Assembly (NCBI GenBank): GCA_002839315.1 | Contig: PGXV01000006.1 | Span: forward strand, 187,176-251,175 | DNA from: Spirochaetae bacterium HGW-Spirochaetae-3 | GTDB lineage: Bacteria; Spirochaetota; Spirochaetia; Treponematales; UBA12059 | Length of the DNA stretch: 64,000 nt | Reading direction: 5' to 3' | Shown: positions 1 to 9,534 of the stretch, piece by piece | How positions within the stretch are numbered: the first letter of the stretch is position 1 | Layout of the letters: every line of letters begins with the position of its first letter | Program-made: the position numbers and the translations under genes | The notes under the pieces: generated by a model | The model's input: the letters and a program-made list of their open reading frames with translations, nothing else | Databases searched by the model: none | What the model was told of the DNA's origin: nothing

Positions 1-49
1 ACTGGTCTACGGCAGGACGTCGATGCGCGAGGAATCGAGGAGATCGAAC

Positions 50-1003
50 ATGATAAAGCCACGACGGCTCAAGAAGGGCGCGACTATACGCGTCGTCTCG
101 CCGGCGAGCGGCATGTGGGCCCGAAGCGAGCTATGGCGAGGCATCGAGGGCATCGAGGCGCTCGGATTCAACGTCCAGACGGGCGCGAGTGCCTTCCGTA
201 ACAAGCACTACCTCGCGGGCGAAGACGAGGAGCGGGCTCGGGATCTGATGGACGCCTTCGTCGACCCAGACGTCGACGCGATACTCTGTAGCCAGGGCGG
301 CTACGGAAGCGCTCGCCTTTTCTCCCTGCTCGATTTTAGCGCCGTCGCGGCCAATCCTAAGCCCTTCGTAGGCTACAGCGACATCACTGCGTTGCATCTG
401 ATGTTCGGTCGACTCTCCGGGCTGGTCACCTTCCATGGCCCGAACGCCGCAGGCTTCGAGCAGGGGTATCTCACCGAGTATACGCGCGTCGCCTGGGAAG
501 CCGCGGTCGAAGGCGAGGCCCCGATCGGATCCATATCGATGGCGAACCCCGACGGGTATCTCCTCAAGGTTACCGGAGGCGTAGCGGAAGGTCCGATCGT
601 CGGCGGGAACCTGACTCTCGTATGCGCGTCGCTCGGTACGCCCTTCGAGATCGACACGCGAGGCAAGCTCCTCTTCTTCGAAGAACTGGACACCGAGCCG
701 TGGATCATGGATCACATGATCACGCAGCTCGCCAACGCGGGCAAGCTACGCGACGCCGCTGGTATCGTGATCGGCGATTGCCGCGACTGCGAGCCGCGAA
801 AGCTCGATCCGGGTTTTCATAACCAGTGTAGCTTCGAAGACGTCATTTTCGATCTTTTAAAGCCCGTCGGCAAGCCGCTCATCTATGGGCTCCCGCTCGG
901 GCACGGGAAGGACAAGGCTACGCTACCGTTAGGCATCGGCGCGAGGCTCGACGCGACGGCCGGGACGCTAACCTTGCTGGAAGCGGCTACGATAGCCCCT
1001 TAA
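50..1003 (+). CDS. LD-carboxypeptidase, peptidase S66 family
   Basis: A 317-residue protein of the MccF/LdcA family. These serine peptidases cut the L,D bond of murein tetrapeptides or related peptides in the cytoplasm. The family Ser-Glu-His set can be placed: the nucleophile serine in GYSDIT (about residue 107), a glutamate in LLFFEELDTE, and a histidine in GLPLGHGKDKATLPLG near the C-terminus. I chose the ATG at 50 because GAGGAG lies 7 bases upstream and MIKPRRLKKG is the usual family start; an ATG at 23 lacks such a site. It is followed at once by a peptide ABC transporter and, further on, an M20 dipeptidase, which fits a role in taking apart imported (perhaps murein) peptides. MccF-type amide hydrolysis is the main alternative. 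Confidence 0.88.
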   Translation: MIKPRRLKKGATIRVVSPASGMWARSELWRGIEGIEALGFNVQTGASAFRNKHYLAGEDEERARDLMDAFVDPDVDAILCSQGGYGSARLFSLLDFSAVAANPKPFVGYSDITALHLMFGRLSGLVTFHGPNAAGFEQGYLTEYTRVAWEAAVEGEAPIGSISMANPDGYLLKVTGGVAEGPIVGGNLTLVCASLGTPFEIDTRGKLLFFEELDTEPWIMDHMITQLANAGKLRDAAGIVIGDCRDCEPRKLDPGFHNQCSFEDVIFDLLKPVGKPLIYGLPLGHGKDKATLPLGIGARLDATAGTLTLLEAATIAP

Positions 1004-1038
1004 CGGGGGCTCAACGCCATATACGGAGGTACCGGAGC

Positions 1039-2778
1039 ATGAAAAGAATCTTCTTCGCCATCGTCGTCGCCATCGTCGCGGCGGCCTCACTCTCGGCGCA
1101 GGGCGGATCGGCGCCGGGTTACACGCTCAGGCTCGGTACGAGCGAGGACCTGGACGCCCTGTCCCCCTTCCTCGCCTACGAGCGGGCGGCCACCGAATTG
1201 TTCCTCATGGTCTACGATTCGCTCAGCGAGTTCGATGCGAATCTGGAACCCGCCCCGGGCCTGGCCAAGAGTTGGTCGGTAAGCGATGACAAGTTGACCT
1301 GGACCTTCATGCTACGGTCGGACGTCGCGTGGAGCGACGGCGTGCCGTTCACGTCGAAGGACGTCAAGTTCACCTACGAGACGATGGCGTCAGCCGAACT
1401 CGGACTTTATTACGGGTTCCTTTCGGGGATAGAATCCATCGAGACGCCAGACGATCATACCGTCGTCATCAAGACGTCCGAGCCCAAGGCCAATATTCTC
1501 CAGAATCCTACGCCGATCCTGCCGGAGCATATCTGGAAGGAAGGTCTCGACGATTTGGAGACGTTCGAGGACCCGGCCATGGTAGGCACCGGGCCGTTCC
1601 GGTTCAAGGAATGGCAGAAGGGCCAGTATTTCAGCTTGGTGGCTAATCCAAACTATTACGGCGGGGCACCGAAGGTCGGTGGCGCCGTGTTCTCAATATT
1701 CGCTAACCGCGAGACCCTAGCCCAGTCGCTTTCCAACGGCGAGATCGACGTGGCCCTGAATCTGTACCCCGATCAGATCGCTCAGTTGGAGCGATCCGGG
1801 AACGTGACGGTGCGCTCGTTCGCTGGCAACGGTTTTACGCAGATGACCATCAACTGCTGGAACGATCCCGCCTCCGGCGGCGATCTGGCGCTCCGCGATC
1901 CGTTAGTGCGCCGGGCCATCGACATGGCTCTTAACAAGAAAGATATCGTCGAGATAGCGTTCAATCGCGGCGGCGTCGCGGCGGACTCGCTCATCCCGCC
2001 GGCGACGGCGTTCTGGCATTGGGCTCCGACCGGCTCCGAGGCGCGTCCGTTCGACGCCGCGGCCGCGGGGACGCTTCTCGATAAGGCCGGTTACGATCGC
2101 AAGGATACGTCCGGGGCGCGCATGCGGCCGGACGGAACGCCTTTCTCCATACGGCTCATAGCCCGTGCGGAGAATCCGCGCGAGGTAAAGGCCGGGCAGA
2201 TGATACAGAGCTACCTCCGCGACGTCGGCGTGACGGTCGCCTTGTCCACGCTCGACGACGGCGCGCTTACCGATGCCATAGCCTCGGGCGATTTCGATAT
2301 GTTCATCTGGGGATGGGGCGGCGACGTCGACCCGACGACTATGCTGTCTATCCTGACCACAGACCAATTCGACGGCACCAACGAACCGCGCTATTCTAAC
2401 GCGGCGTACGACGAGCTCGTCGCCAGGCAATATACTCTCCTGGACGAGCGAGAGCGGCAGGTGGCGGTTTTCGACGCGCAGAGGATAGTCTGGGAGGATT
2501 CGCCCTTAGTGATACTATCCTACGATCTCGATGTCCAGGCTTGGCGAAGCGATCAGATAGGCGGGCTCGTCCCCGTTTCGGGCGGTCCCGTATTCTACGC
2601 TAACACGAACGTTAACTACCTGACGGCGGCGCCCGTTCCCGGTCAGAAGGTCGGATCGTCGTCAGGTGCTATACTCATCGTCGTGATCGTAGCGGCGGCG
2701 TTGGTCCTGGCGATCGTCGCGCTCGTCGTCTCGCGGCGGAAACGCGGCGGTAGGACTTCCTGGACCGACGATAAATAG
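1039..2778 (+). CDS. Peptide ABC transporter substrate-binding protein (SBP family 5) with C-terminal membrane anchor
   Basis: A 579-residue extracytoplasmic binding protein of the DppA/OppA class that should hand peptides to the permeases encoded next. It begins with a Sec signal peptide (MKRIFFAIVVAIVAAASLSA), has no lipobox cysteine, and shows the family-5 core (about residues 25-530, for example FTSKDVKFTYETM and GTGPFRFKEW). It ends with a hydrophobic helix at about 543-566 followed by RRKRGG. So it appears tethered by a C-terminal transmembrane segment and not by an N-terminal lipid, unusual for a diderm. GGAGGT sits 8 bases before the ATG. The next gene starts 18 bases after the stop, so it is first in the transporter operon. 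The peptide substrate cannot be read from sequence. Confidence 0.9.
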   Translation: MKRIFFAIVVAIVAAASLSAQGGSAPGYTLRLGTSEDLDALSPFLAYERAATELFLMVYDSLSEFDANLEPAPGLAKSWSVSDDKLTWTFMLRSDVAWSDGVPFTSKDVKFTYETMASAELGLYYGFLSGIESIETPDDHTVVIKTSEPKANILQNPTPILPEHIWKEGLDDLETFEDPAMVGTGPFRFKEWQKGQYFSLVANPNYYGGAPKVGGAVFSIFANRETLAQSLSNGEIDVALNLYPDQIAQLERSGNVTVRSFAGNGFTQMTINCWNDPASGGDLALRDPLVRRAIDMALNKKDIVEIAFNRGGVAADSLIPPATAFWHWAPTGSEARPFDAAAAGTLLDKAGYDRKDTSGARMRPDGTPFSIRLIARAENPREVKAGQMIQSYLRDVGVTVALSTLDDGALTDAIASGDFDMFIWGWGGDVDPTTMLSILTTDQFDGTNEPRYSNAAYDELVARQYTLLDERERQVAVFDAQRIVWEDSPLVILSYDLDVQAWRSDQIGGLVPVSGGPVFYANTNVNYLTAAPVPGQKVGSSSGAILIVVIVAAALVLAIVALVVSRRKRGGRTSWTDDK

Positions 2779-2796
2779 GGCGAAAGGGGAGACCGG

Positions 2797-3765
2797 GTGA
2801 AACGGACGGTATTCGTAAAGAAAATTTTCCAGGCCGCGCTCACCATCCTGGGCGTCCTGGTGATCAACTACTTCCTCTTTAGGGTGATGCCCGGGGATCC
2901 CGCCTCCATGCTCGCGCGGAATCCGAGGATGAGCGCCGAGTCGGTGACGCGGATCAACGAGATGTTCGGGCTGGATAAGCCGTGGTACGTGCAGTTCGGA
3001 ATGTACTTCGGCGATCTCGTCCGCGGCGACCTTGGCGACTCGTTCATCTTCAAGAAGTCCGTGGCGCTCATCATCTGGGAACGAGTGCCCGCGACGTTGC
3101 TCCTTACCGTCGTCGCGGAGGTTCTCGCGATAGCCGCGGGCATGTCCATCGGGGTCGTGGCCGCGTGGAAGCGCGGGCGTCCCGTAGACGTCGGCGCGCT
3201 AGGATTCGCGCTCGTCTCCTATTCCATGCCTACGTTCTGGCTCGGTATTCTGCTCGTCGCTTTCTTCTCAGGATACCTGCACCTTTTTCCCGTGTCAGGC
3301 ATGATTTCGCCCTCGCTCGTGTTCGCGTCCCCTATCGTCAAGCTGGGGGATATGCTATCGCACCTCGTGTTGCCCTCGCTGACGCTCGCCTTGGTACTCA
3401 TCGGGGAATACGCGCTTATAATGCGTAACTCGATGATCGACGTGCTTACCGAGGACTACATCGTTACCGCGCGGGCCAAGGGCCTCTCCGAGAGCGATAT
3501 ACTAAGGAAGCATGCCATCCCGAACGCGATGATACCTATGACGACGATCATAGCGATGAGCCTCGGCTTTACAATAACCGGAGCCTTGCAGGTGGAGACC
3601 GTGTTCTCGTGGCCAGGACTCGGGCGCCTCATGTACGAGGCGCTTAAGGGCCGCGATTATCCGTTGCTGCAAGGCATCTTCCTTCTGACTAGCGTCGCGG
3701 TCGTCGGCGCCAATTTTATCGCTGACATCGTATACGGCTATATCGACCCTCGGGTTCGGGCATGA
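2797..3765 (+). CDS. Oligopeptide/dipeptide ABC transporter permease (DppB/OppB class)
   Basis: A 322-residue inner-membrane permease with about six hydrophobic helices. The EAA loop that docks the ATPases is visible as ARAKGLSESDILRKHAIPNA at about residues 225-244. The N-terminal part has the usual first helix followed by a periplasmic loop containing VMPGDPASMLARNP, typical of DppB. The start is GTG with an AGGGGAG ribosome site upstream. It pairs with the DppC-class permease encoded 10 bases downstream. Length and order are ordinary for this family, and I see nothing odd in it. Confidence 0.93.
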   Translation: MKRTVFVKKIFQAALTILGVLVINYFLFRVMPGDPASMLARNPRMSAESVTRINEMFGLDKPWYVQFGMYFGDLVRGDLGDSFIFKKSVALIIWERVPATLLLTVVAEVLAIAAGMSIGVVAAWKRGRPVDVGALGFALVSYSMPTFWLGILLVAFFSGYLHLFPVSGMISPSLVFASPIVKLGDMLSHLVLPSLTLALVLIGEYALIMRNSMIDVLTEDYIVTARAKGLSESDILRKHAIPNAMIPMTTIIAMSLGFTITGALQVETVFSWPGLGRLMYEALKGRDYPLLQGIFLLTSVAVVGANFIADIVYGYIDPRVRA

Positions 3766-3775
3766 GGAGGGACTC

Positions 3776-4636
3776 ATGGAGTCGATAACCGGCGCCCGCT
3801 CGATGTGGCGGCTGTTCCGATCCAACGCGCTCGGCGTTGTCGGCCTCGCCATCATCGTTCTCTTCGCCGTCGTCGCGCTAGCGGGTCCCTTCCTGGCCCC
3901 CTACGACCCGCTTTCCTTCGGGAGGCCCCAGGACGTCCTCCGCGCGCCCGGTCCGGGGCACCTGCTCGGTACCGACGATTTAGGCCGGGACGTGGCGACG
4001 GCCCTGGTGGCGGGATCTCGTGTATCGTTACTCGTCGGGCTTTCGGCGACGCTGATATCGATGCTCGTCGGCACTCTCGTCGGCGTCGTCGCCGGGTACT
4101 ACGGCCGCTGGGTCGATACGGCGCTTATGAGGTTTACGGACGTGTTCCTGGTATTGCCTTGGCTGCCGCTCATGCTCGTACTGGCGGCCCTGCTCGGGCC
4201 GAGCGTCTGGAATATCGTCCTCGTTATCGGCCTGACGGGCTGGGCGGGGACCGCCCGCGTCATAAGGGCGCAGACGCTCGCCATAAAGGAGCGGCAGTTC
4301 ATGGAGCGCGCGCGATCCATCGGGGCGGGCGACGGCCATATCATCATGCACCATCTGATGCCGAACGTGTTCCCGTTGATATTCGCCAATACGATACTCG
4401 TGACGGCTGTCTCCATCCTGTCGGAGACGACGCTTTCGTTCTTGGGCATGGGGGACAGCACCCGGCCGAGCTGGGGGACGATGCTCCATTTCGCGTTCGA
4501 ATCCGGCGCGGCCAGCTCCGGGGCCTTATGGTTCATACTTCCTCCGGGATTCTGCGTCCTACTCCTCGTCATGGGCTTCACCTTCCTCGGCTACGCCTTC
4601 GACGAGATCCTTAACCCCAAGTTGAGGAAGAGGTAG
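3776..4636 (+). CDS. Oligopeptide/dipeptide ABC transporter permease (DppC/OppC class)
   Basis: A 286-residue inner-membrane permease, the partner of the preceding DppB-class protein. The N-terminal OppC-type region (first helix near residues 20-42, then [10 protein letters not shown]) is followed by the permease domain with the EAA loop [20 protein letters not shown] at about 178-197. The ATG is preceded by GAGGAGGG. It ends 2 bases before the start of the first ATPase gene, showing tight operon packing. The family call is secure, and the transported substrate is unknown. Confidence 0.92.
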   Translation: MESITGARSMWRLFRSNALGVVGLAIIVLFAVVALAGPFLAPYDPLSFGRPQDVLRAPGPGHLLGTDDLGRDVATALVAGSRVSLLVGLSATLISMLVGTLVGVVAGYYGRWVDTALMRFTDVFLVLPWLPLMLVLAALLGPSVWNIVLVIGLTGWAGTARVIRAQTLAIKERQFMERARSIGAGDGHIIMHHLMPNVFPLIFANTILVTAVSILSETTLSFLGMGDSTRPSWGTMLHFAFESGAASSGALWFILPPGFCVLLLVMGFTFLGYAFDEILNPKLRKR

Positions 4637-4638
4637 CC

Positions 4639-5604
4639 ATGGCCCTCCTTGAGATACAAGACCTTCGCGTTTCGTACGCGTGTGGCGCGGATAGGGTGCG
4701 AGCGGTCGACGGCGTTTCGCTGTCGCTGGAGAAAGGCGAGATACTCGGGCTCGTTGGCGAGTCGGGTTGCGGCAAGACGACGACCGCGCTGGCGATCCTC
4801 CGGCTGCTCCCGGAAGGCGGTACGATAGACGGGGGGAACGTGCTGTTCAACGGCCGCGACGTACTAGCGATGAGCGACAGGGAATTGCGCGCGTACCGCT
4901 GGAAGGACGCCTCCGTAATTTTCCAGGGAGCGATGAACGCCCTCAATCCGGTTCAGCGCGTAGGCGACCAGATAGTCGAGGCCATACTCGAGCACGAGGC
5001 CGTGGATCGTCCGGAGGCAGTACGCCGCGTGAAGCGCTTATTCGAGCTGGTGGACATCGAGGGTAGGCGAGCCGGAGAGTATCCCCACGAATTCTCCGGC
5101 GGTATGCGCCAGCGCGTGATGATAGCGATGGCGCTTGCGTTGAATCCGCGGCTAGTGATAGGCGACGAGCCGACGACCGCCCTGGACGTTATGGTCCAGG
5201 CGCAGATATTCGAATTGATAGAAAGGCTCAAAGAGGAGTTCGACCTTTCCATGATAATCATCACCCACGACCTGTCGGTGCTCGGAGACGTATGCGACCG
5301 AGCGGCCGTCATGTACGCGGGAAGGATCGCCGAGATAGCCTCGATAGACGAGCTCGTTAATCGCCCTGCCCACGCGTATACGGAACGGCTCATAGAATCG
5401 TTCCCCAGGGTAGGCGGCTCGCGAGAGATGCCTGACTCGATAGCCGGAGATCCGCCGGATCTGACAAACGCGGGGCCGGGTTGCCTCTACGCTCCACGAT
5501 GCTCGCGCGCGAGCGAACGTTGCTTCCGCGATGTCCCCCCGCCCGTGAGCATGGGCCGTGGCCATATAGTGTACTGTTTCCATGAAGGGGGCCGCCGTGG
5601 TTGA
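4639..5604 (+). CDS. Oligopeptide ABC transporter ATP-binding protein (DppD/OppD class)
   Basis: A 321-residue cytoplasmic ATPase. It has Walker A ([14 protein letters not shown], about residue 40), the ABC signature ([15 protein letters not shown]) and Walker B ([12 protein letters not shown]). The C-terminal oligopeptide-transporter extension carries the cysteine pattern [14 protein letters not shown], which in DppD relatives can hold an Fe-S cluster. It should form a heterodimer with the next ATPase to power the two permeases. Its end overlaps the next gene by 8 bases if the GTG start proposed there is right. Confidence 0.92.
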   Translation: MALLEIQDLRVSYACGADRVRAVDGVSLSLEKGEILGLVGESGCGKTTTALAILRLLPEGGTIDGGNVLFNGRDVLAMSDRELRAYRWKDASVIFQGAMNALNPVQRVGDQIVEAILEHEAVDRPEAVRRVKRLFELVDIEGRRAGEYPHEFSGGMRQRVMIAMALALNPRLVIGDEPTTALDVMVQAQIFELIERLKEEFDLSMIIITHDLSVLGDVCDRAAVMYAGRIAEIASIDELVNRPAHAYTERLIESFPRVGGSREMPDSIAGDPPDLTNAGPGCLYAPRCSRASERCFRDVPPPVSMGRGHIVYCFHEGGRRG

Positions 5605-6607
5605 GCTACTACGCGCAGAAAACCTGGCCGTCGGCTATCCGATGCGGACCGGTTTCATGGAGGGGCTCTCCGGGAAGGAAAAGGGAACGCTACGCGCGCT
5701 CGACGGAATAGATCTATCGATCGGCGTCGGCGAGATCGTCGCGCTCGTAGGCGAATCGGGATGCGGCAAGACCACTACAGGCAAGGCCCTCCTCCGGTTA
5801 GTCGACGAACGATACGTACGGGGTTCGGTCCGCTTCGACGGGGTCGATGTCTATGGCTTGAGCCGGTCGGGTCTCTCGGGCTTCAGGAAGACGGCCCAGA
5901 TGATCTACCAGGATCCGTACCAATCCTTAAACCCCAAGGACTCGGTCATGGAGATCGTCGTCGAGCCGCTACGCGTTCACGGTTTATCCGTCGGGCGAGA
6001 CGCGCGTTCGCGAGCGGTGTCGGCGCTCGAGGAAGCCGGTCTTAAGCCCGGAGGGGAATATGTGGATAGGTATCCGCACGAGCTTTCCGGCGGTCAAAGG
6101 CAGCGCGTGGCCATCGCTTCGTCGCTCATACTCGAACCTCGGTTTATCGTAGCCGATGAGCCGGTTTCGATGCTTGACCTGTCGGTGCGCGCCGGTATCG
6201 TACGGCTCCTGGCCTCGCTCCGGGATAATCGGGGATTGGCCTTCGCGTTCATTACGCATGACTTGTCTCTCGCCTGGCTCTTGGCCGACCGCGTCGTCAT
6301 CATGTACTTGGGAAAGATCGTCGAGGAGGGTCCCGCTGACGAAGTCATCTCCCATCCATCACATCCATACTCTATCGCGCTCGTCGACGTACTGCCCCGC
6401 ATCGAACCGCGCGCGGGACGTAAACGAAGGTTGCTATCGGGCGAGCCGCCGAATCCTGTGTGCATTCCATCCGGTTGTCGGTTCAAGCCGCGCTGTCGCT
6501 ACGCGACGGATCTATGCTCAGAAAAGGAGCCCGTCTTGGAGGCTGTCGACGGAGCCGCTCCCGGTCATCTCGCCGCTTGCCATTACAGGGGATCCCTCCC
6601 TTCATGA
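5597..6607 (+). CDS. Oligopeptide ABC transporter ATP-binding protein (DppF/OppF class)
   Basis: A 336-residue second ATPase of the peptide importer. Walker A ([14 protein letters not shown]), signature ([15 protein letters not shown]) and Walker B ([12 protein letters not shown]) are intact, and the C-terminal extension has [15 protein letters not shown] prefer the GTG at 5597, which has AAGGGGG 5 bases upstream, over the ATG at 5582, which has no ribosome site; either start overlaps the previous gene. The last codons overlap the start of the regulator gene (ATGA at 6604-6607), so translation is probably coupled. Confidence 0.9.
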   Translation: MVELLRAENLAVGYPMRTGFMEGLSGKEKGTLRALDGIDLSIGVGEIVALVGESGCGKTTTGKALLRLVDERYVRGSVRFDGVDVYGLSRSGLSGFRKTAQMIYQDPYQSLNPKDSVMEIVVEPLRVHGLSVGRDARSRAVSALEEAGLKPGGEYVDRYPHELSGGQRQRVAIASSLILEPRFIVADEPVSMLDLSVRAGIVRLLASLRDNRGLAFAFITHDLSLAWLLADRVVIMYLGKIVEEGPADEVISHPSHPYSIALVDVLPRIEPRAGRKRRLLSGEPPNPVCIPSGCRFKPRCRYATDLCSEKEPVLEAVDGAAPGHLAACHYRGSLPS

Positions 6608-7389
6608 TTCGCGACTCCCCCCAGGTCGGGCCTGCTACCGTCGGAGGACTGCTCGCTCTTCCGGAATTCTCGGATACGATCGTACTGGCCGGGCGTTCGG
6701 GAATGGGAAGGCCCGTGGCCTGGGTGACGCGTCTCGACGAGCTCGAGGACGCGCTGGCGATCGATAACGGCGATTTACTTCTTGTCGAGGAAGGGGAAAC
6801 GTTAAGCCGCGGCGGGCCTCGTTTCCTGACCCGCCTAGCCGCCAGGGGAATCGCGGGAATAGCCATGAGAAGAAGTGCCGGTCATCGTGAAGCGCCCGAA
6901 GAGAGTATCCGGGAGGCCGAGGATGCAAGTCTTCCGCTCGTGCTCCTTCCTCCGGCTATCGGCTATCGCGAACTCTCCCTCTCCATCGCCTCTCTCAGCT
7001 TCGGAACGTCACCCTCATTCGCCGCGCAGGACGGCAAGGATCCTCTGAACGATCGAAAGCCGATGAGTGCGATCGAACTACTCGCGGCCATGTTCCATGG
7101 TGACCACGACGAGCTCGAGAGGGTCTGTCTCGGATCGAGTCTTCGCGGCGAGCGTGACTGGCCCGATATTCGCGCGGCGGTCGAAGCATACCTCGTGAAC
7201 GGCGGCAACGCTATCGCGGCCGCGTCTGAGTTGGGCGTACACAGGCATACTATTCGAGCGAGGCTAAAGCGTTACGAGATGATTTCAGGGCTGTTCCTCG
7301 ACGACTCCGATTCTCGTCTCGCCGTAGGCCTCGCGTTCCGGTTAGCCTCCGAAGGTGTATTCCCCGTCCGCGAGGATAATAATGCGTGA
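6604..7389 (+). CDS. Short PucR-family transcriptional regulator
   Basis: A 261-residue regulator. The first 125 residues match the PucR N-terminal domain (VGGLLALPEFSDTIVLAGR, then the LARLGIAGIAM-like stretch TRLAARGIAGIAM). The C-terminal 80 residues match the PucR helix-turn-helix domain (VEAYLVNGGNAIAAASELGV followed by HRHTIRARLKRYE). PucR proteins are usually about twice this length because of a central GGDEF-like domain, which is missing here. The true start is the ATG overlapping the transporter stop, because the reading frame upstream is out-of-frame sequence of the ATPase gene. Sitting between the importer and the M20 peptidase gene, it most likely senses the imported peptide or its product. 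Control of the distant purine locus is possible but unsupported. Confidence 0.8.
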   Translation: MIRDSPQVGPATVGGLLALPEFSDTIVLAGRSGMGRPVAWVTRLDELEDALAIDNGDLLLVEEGETLSRGGPRFLTRLAARGIAGIAMRRSAGHREAPEESIREAEDASLPLVLLPPAIGYRELSLSIASLSFGTSPSFAAQDGKDPLNDRKPMSAIELLAAMFHGDHDELERVCLGSSLRGERDWPDIRAAVEAYLVNGGNAIAAASELGVHRHTIRARLKRYEMISGLFLDDSDSRLAVGLAFRLASEGVFPVREDNNA

Positions 7390-8815
7390 CGCCATCTTCG
7401 ATTACCTCCGCGATCATGAGCACGAACTACTAGAGGACATCCTCCGCCTGGTTTCCGTCCGGTCCGTAACCGATGATCGGGTGGAATCCAGGCGAGCCTT
7501 GGCCGTGTTCCTCGAGCTGGCCGCCGGGTACGGATTGGAGGCGCGCTCGGTCGCCGGAGGCGACGTAGGTATTGTCGAATTCGGCCCGAGGCTACCGCCA
7601 GGCGCCGAGACTCTCGGTATTCTCGCCCATGTCGACGTCGTGGATCCCGGCGACCTCTCGAGCTGGTCCAGGAATCCATGGGGAGAAATCGCAGCCGGCT
7701 CGGTTTGGGGACGCGGCACGCAGGACGATAAGGGGCCCTTGCTCATGTGCCTGCATGCCGTTAGGGCTATGGTGGCATGCGGGCATCCCGTGAGGAAGCG
7801 GATCCGCTTCGTCGTCGGCACGATGGAGGAGGCGGATTGGGCGGATATCAGGAGATGGTTGACGGAACCGGACGCTCGCCCTCCCGATTACGGCTTTACG
7901 CCCGACGGTGAATTCCCGGTTATCAATCGAGAGAAGGGCTATTGCGACGCGTGGCTGTCGTTCCCGGCGGAAAGCGCTTCGACCGTCGGTCCGTTCAGGT
8001 TGGAGTCGCTTGAATCGGGCACCTCGATCAACTCGGTCCCGGACTCGGCGCGCGCGACGATATCGGGCCTCGGCGTCCGACCGGTCGCTATCGCCGCGCT
8101 CGCGTCGGCTTCGTCCGCGCTTAGAGAATCGGTATCTATCGCTCTTGGACCAGACGATCGCGCGGTATTGTTAGCGCGAGGGCGAGCGGCTCATTCATCG
8201 CGTCCTGATCTTGGAAGCAACGCCTTGGTCGCCCTCTGCCGGGCGATATCGCTCCTGGGGCGGAATACTATAGCCGCCTTCGTGACCGAGCGGATCGTCG
8301 GTGATTACCTAACCTCCGGGCTCGAAATCCGTAATGGGCGCGAGGAAGTCGTCGGGGAATGCATAGGGCCAGCGACGATATCGCCCGATATCGCCAGGAC
8401 CGACGAGTCCTCTTTCCATATCGGTATTAATATACGTACCTCGTTCGGGCAGGGACTAGACGATATCGCCGCCGCCTTTTGCTGCGAGGCTTCGCGATAC
8501 GCATTTTCATTCAGATTGGAGCAATTCATGCCGGCGATCCTAGTCCGGCGCGACCAGCCCTTCATGCAGGACCTTGCGGCGGCATACGAGGCGCGTACCG
8601 GCGAGCGCGGTGAATTCCTCTTGGCTCCCGGTAGCTCGTACGCCAAGGCGCTACCGAATCACGTGGCGTTCGGCCCTATACTCCCTACTATGACTGACCT
8701 GTGCCACCAGGCAGACGAGCGCCTGAGCCTCGAGGAGATCCGTTCAATTACGGCTATCTACGCCGAGGCCATAGCATCGATCTCCGCGGGCGAGCCCCTA
8801 CGGCAGCGGTCGTAG
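7382..8815 (+). CDS. M20 family metallopeptidase, PepV-like dipeptidase
   Basis: A 477-residue cytoplasmic di-zinc peptidase. The metal-binding landmarks are in order: ILAHVDVVDPGD (His), GRGTQDDKGP (Asp), EEADW (Glu pair) and a late His in DLCHQADERL. The overall length and the insertion between catalytic halves fit the PepV/carnosinase-like dipeptidase branch. It starts at the ATG at 7382, which overlaps the end of the regulator gene by 8 bases; an in-frame upstream start lies inside that gene. As the last gene of the set it would split dipeptides delivered by the transporter. Succinyl-diaminopimelate desuccinylase-like activity is the alternative within M20. Confidence 0.88.
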   Translation: MRDAIFDYLRDHEHELLEDILRLVSVRSVTDDRVESRRALAVFLELAAGYGLEARSVAGGDVGIVEFGPRLPPGAETLGILAHVDVVDPGDLSSWSRNPWGEIAAGSVWGRGTQDDKGPLLMCLHAVRAMVACGHPVRKRIRFVVGTMEEADWADIRRWLTEPDARPPDYGFTPDGEFPVINREKGYCDAWLSFPAESASTVGPFRLESLESGTSINSVPDSARATISGLGVRPVAIAALASASSALRESVSIALGPDDRAVLLARGRAAHSSRPDLGSNALVALCRAISLLGRNTIAAFVTERIVGDYLTSGLEIRNGREEVVGECIGPATISPDIARTDESSFHIGINIRTSFGQGLDDIAAAFCCEASRYAFSFRLEQFMPAILVRRDQPFMQDLAAAYEARTGERGEFLLAPGSSYAKALPNHVAFGPILPTMTDLCHQADERLSLEEIRSITAIYAEAIASISAGEPLRQRS

Positions 8816-8837
8816 GGGCCGACGCGGGATGCGCGCC

Positions 8838-9365
8838 TCAGCCGGGCAGGAATTCCAGGTCGATCCCGGAGAAGTCGTGCTCGATGCCCATCGAATCGAG
8901 TATCTGGGATACCTGGCCGCGATGGTGCGTGCCGTGGACGAACAGCTGGTGCGCGAGGAAGCACAGCGGGACCGACTCCGGATCGCCGCCGTACCAGTCG
9001 AGCTTCACGGGGACGGTCAGCGCCTCGTCGTCCAGCGCCTGGATCATGTCGATGGTGGCCTGGTCGGCCAGGGTTCCGATGCGTCTCAGTTCCAGCCACT
9101 CTTCCTCGGAAAGATCCTTGTCATGAGGGGTCTTGAGGCCGCCGCTAGCCTCGAGAGCGGCCGCCGCGGCGGGGCTGGACGCCCGGAAGAGGCTCTGGAA
9201 ATAGAGCGTCGCTCCGACGATGTGCGCGGCCAGGCCGGCGAGGCTACCGTAATGGCTTTTCCTGTCCTGGTTCAGGGCCGCTCCGGACAGGTCGTCGAGT
9301 AGCCGGAATACCGATTCATTAGCCCGCTTGGAATATCGGGCGTACATAAGAAGGACTCGTTTCAT
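8838..9365 (-). CDS. DinB-like four-helix metal-binding protein
   Basis: A 175-residue protein of the DinB/YfiT-like fold. The expected metal-binding histidines are present: one in AAHIVGATLYF (about residue 49) and the pair in VHGTHHRGQVSQ near the C-terminus. Family members are often thiol-dependent transferases or stress proteins of unknown substrate. The start at 9365 has GGAGG 7 bases upstream, while a longer form starting at 9425 lacks one. It converges on the M20 peptidase gene and appears to stand alone. The function cannot be narrowed further. Confidence 0.82.
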   Translation of the reverse strand: MKRVLLMYARYSKRANESVFRLLDDLSGAALNQDRKSHYGSLAGLAAHIVGATLYFQSLFRASSPAAAAALEASGGLKTPHDKDLSEEEWLELRRIGTLADQATIDMIQALDDEALTVPVKLDWYGGDPESVPLCFLAHQLFVHGTHHRGQVSQILDSMGIEHDFSGIDLEFLPG

Positions 9366-9462
9366 CGGAACGCCTCCAGGAGATACAGTATTTATCCCGT
9401 AGCCAGATCGCGGATGCATCTCCATGCGCTATCCGGCGACCGCCGTAATGCATGATATAGTA

Positions 9463-9490
9463 TAAATGGCAAAAAAGTAGCATCCGATGG
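9463..9490 (+). promoter_or_regulatory. Possible sigma-28 (FliA)-type promoter for the chemotaxis receptor
   Basis: TAAA at 9463-9466 and TCCGATGG at 9483-9490 are separated by 16 bases. The FliA consensus is TAAA, about 15 bases, then GCCGATAA, so the CCGAT core is kept but the ends differ. It lies 45 bases before the start of a chemotaxis receptor gene, the kind of gene FliA controls. The match is imperfect and could be chance in this A/T-rich spacer. Confidence 0.35.
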
Positions 9491-9499
9491 ATAATACCA

Positions 9500-9514
9500 A
9501 TAGAATAATTCTAT
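9500..9514. promoter_or_regulatory. 15-bp palindrome upstream of the chemotaxis receptor gene
   Basis: ATAGAATAATTCTAT is a perfect inverted repeat with 7-base arms around one central base, 21 bases upstream of the receptor start codon. It could be an operator or a small hairpin in the leader. There is no second copy that I noticed. Confidence 0.35.
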
Positions 9515-9534
9515 CATATAGGTTGGAGTGATGC

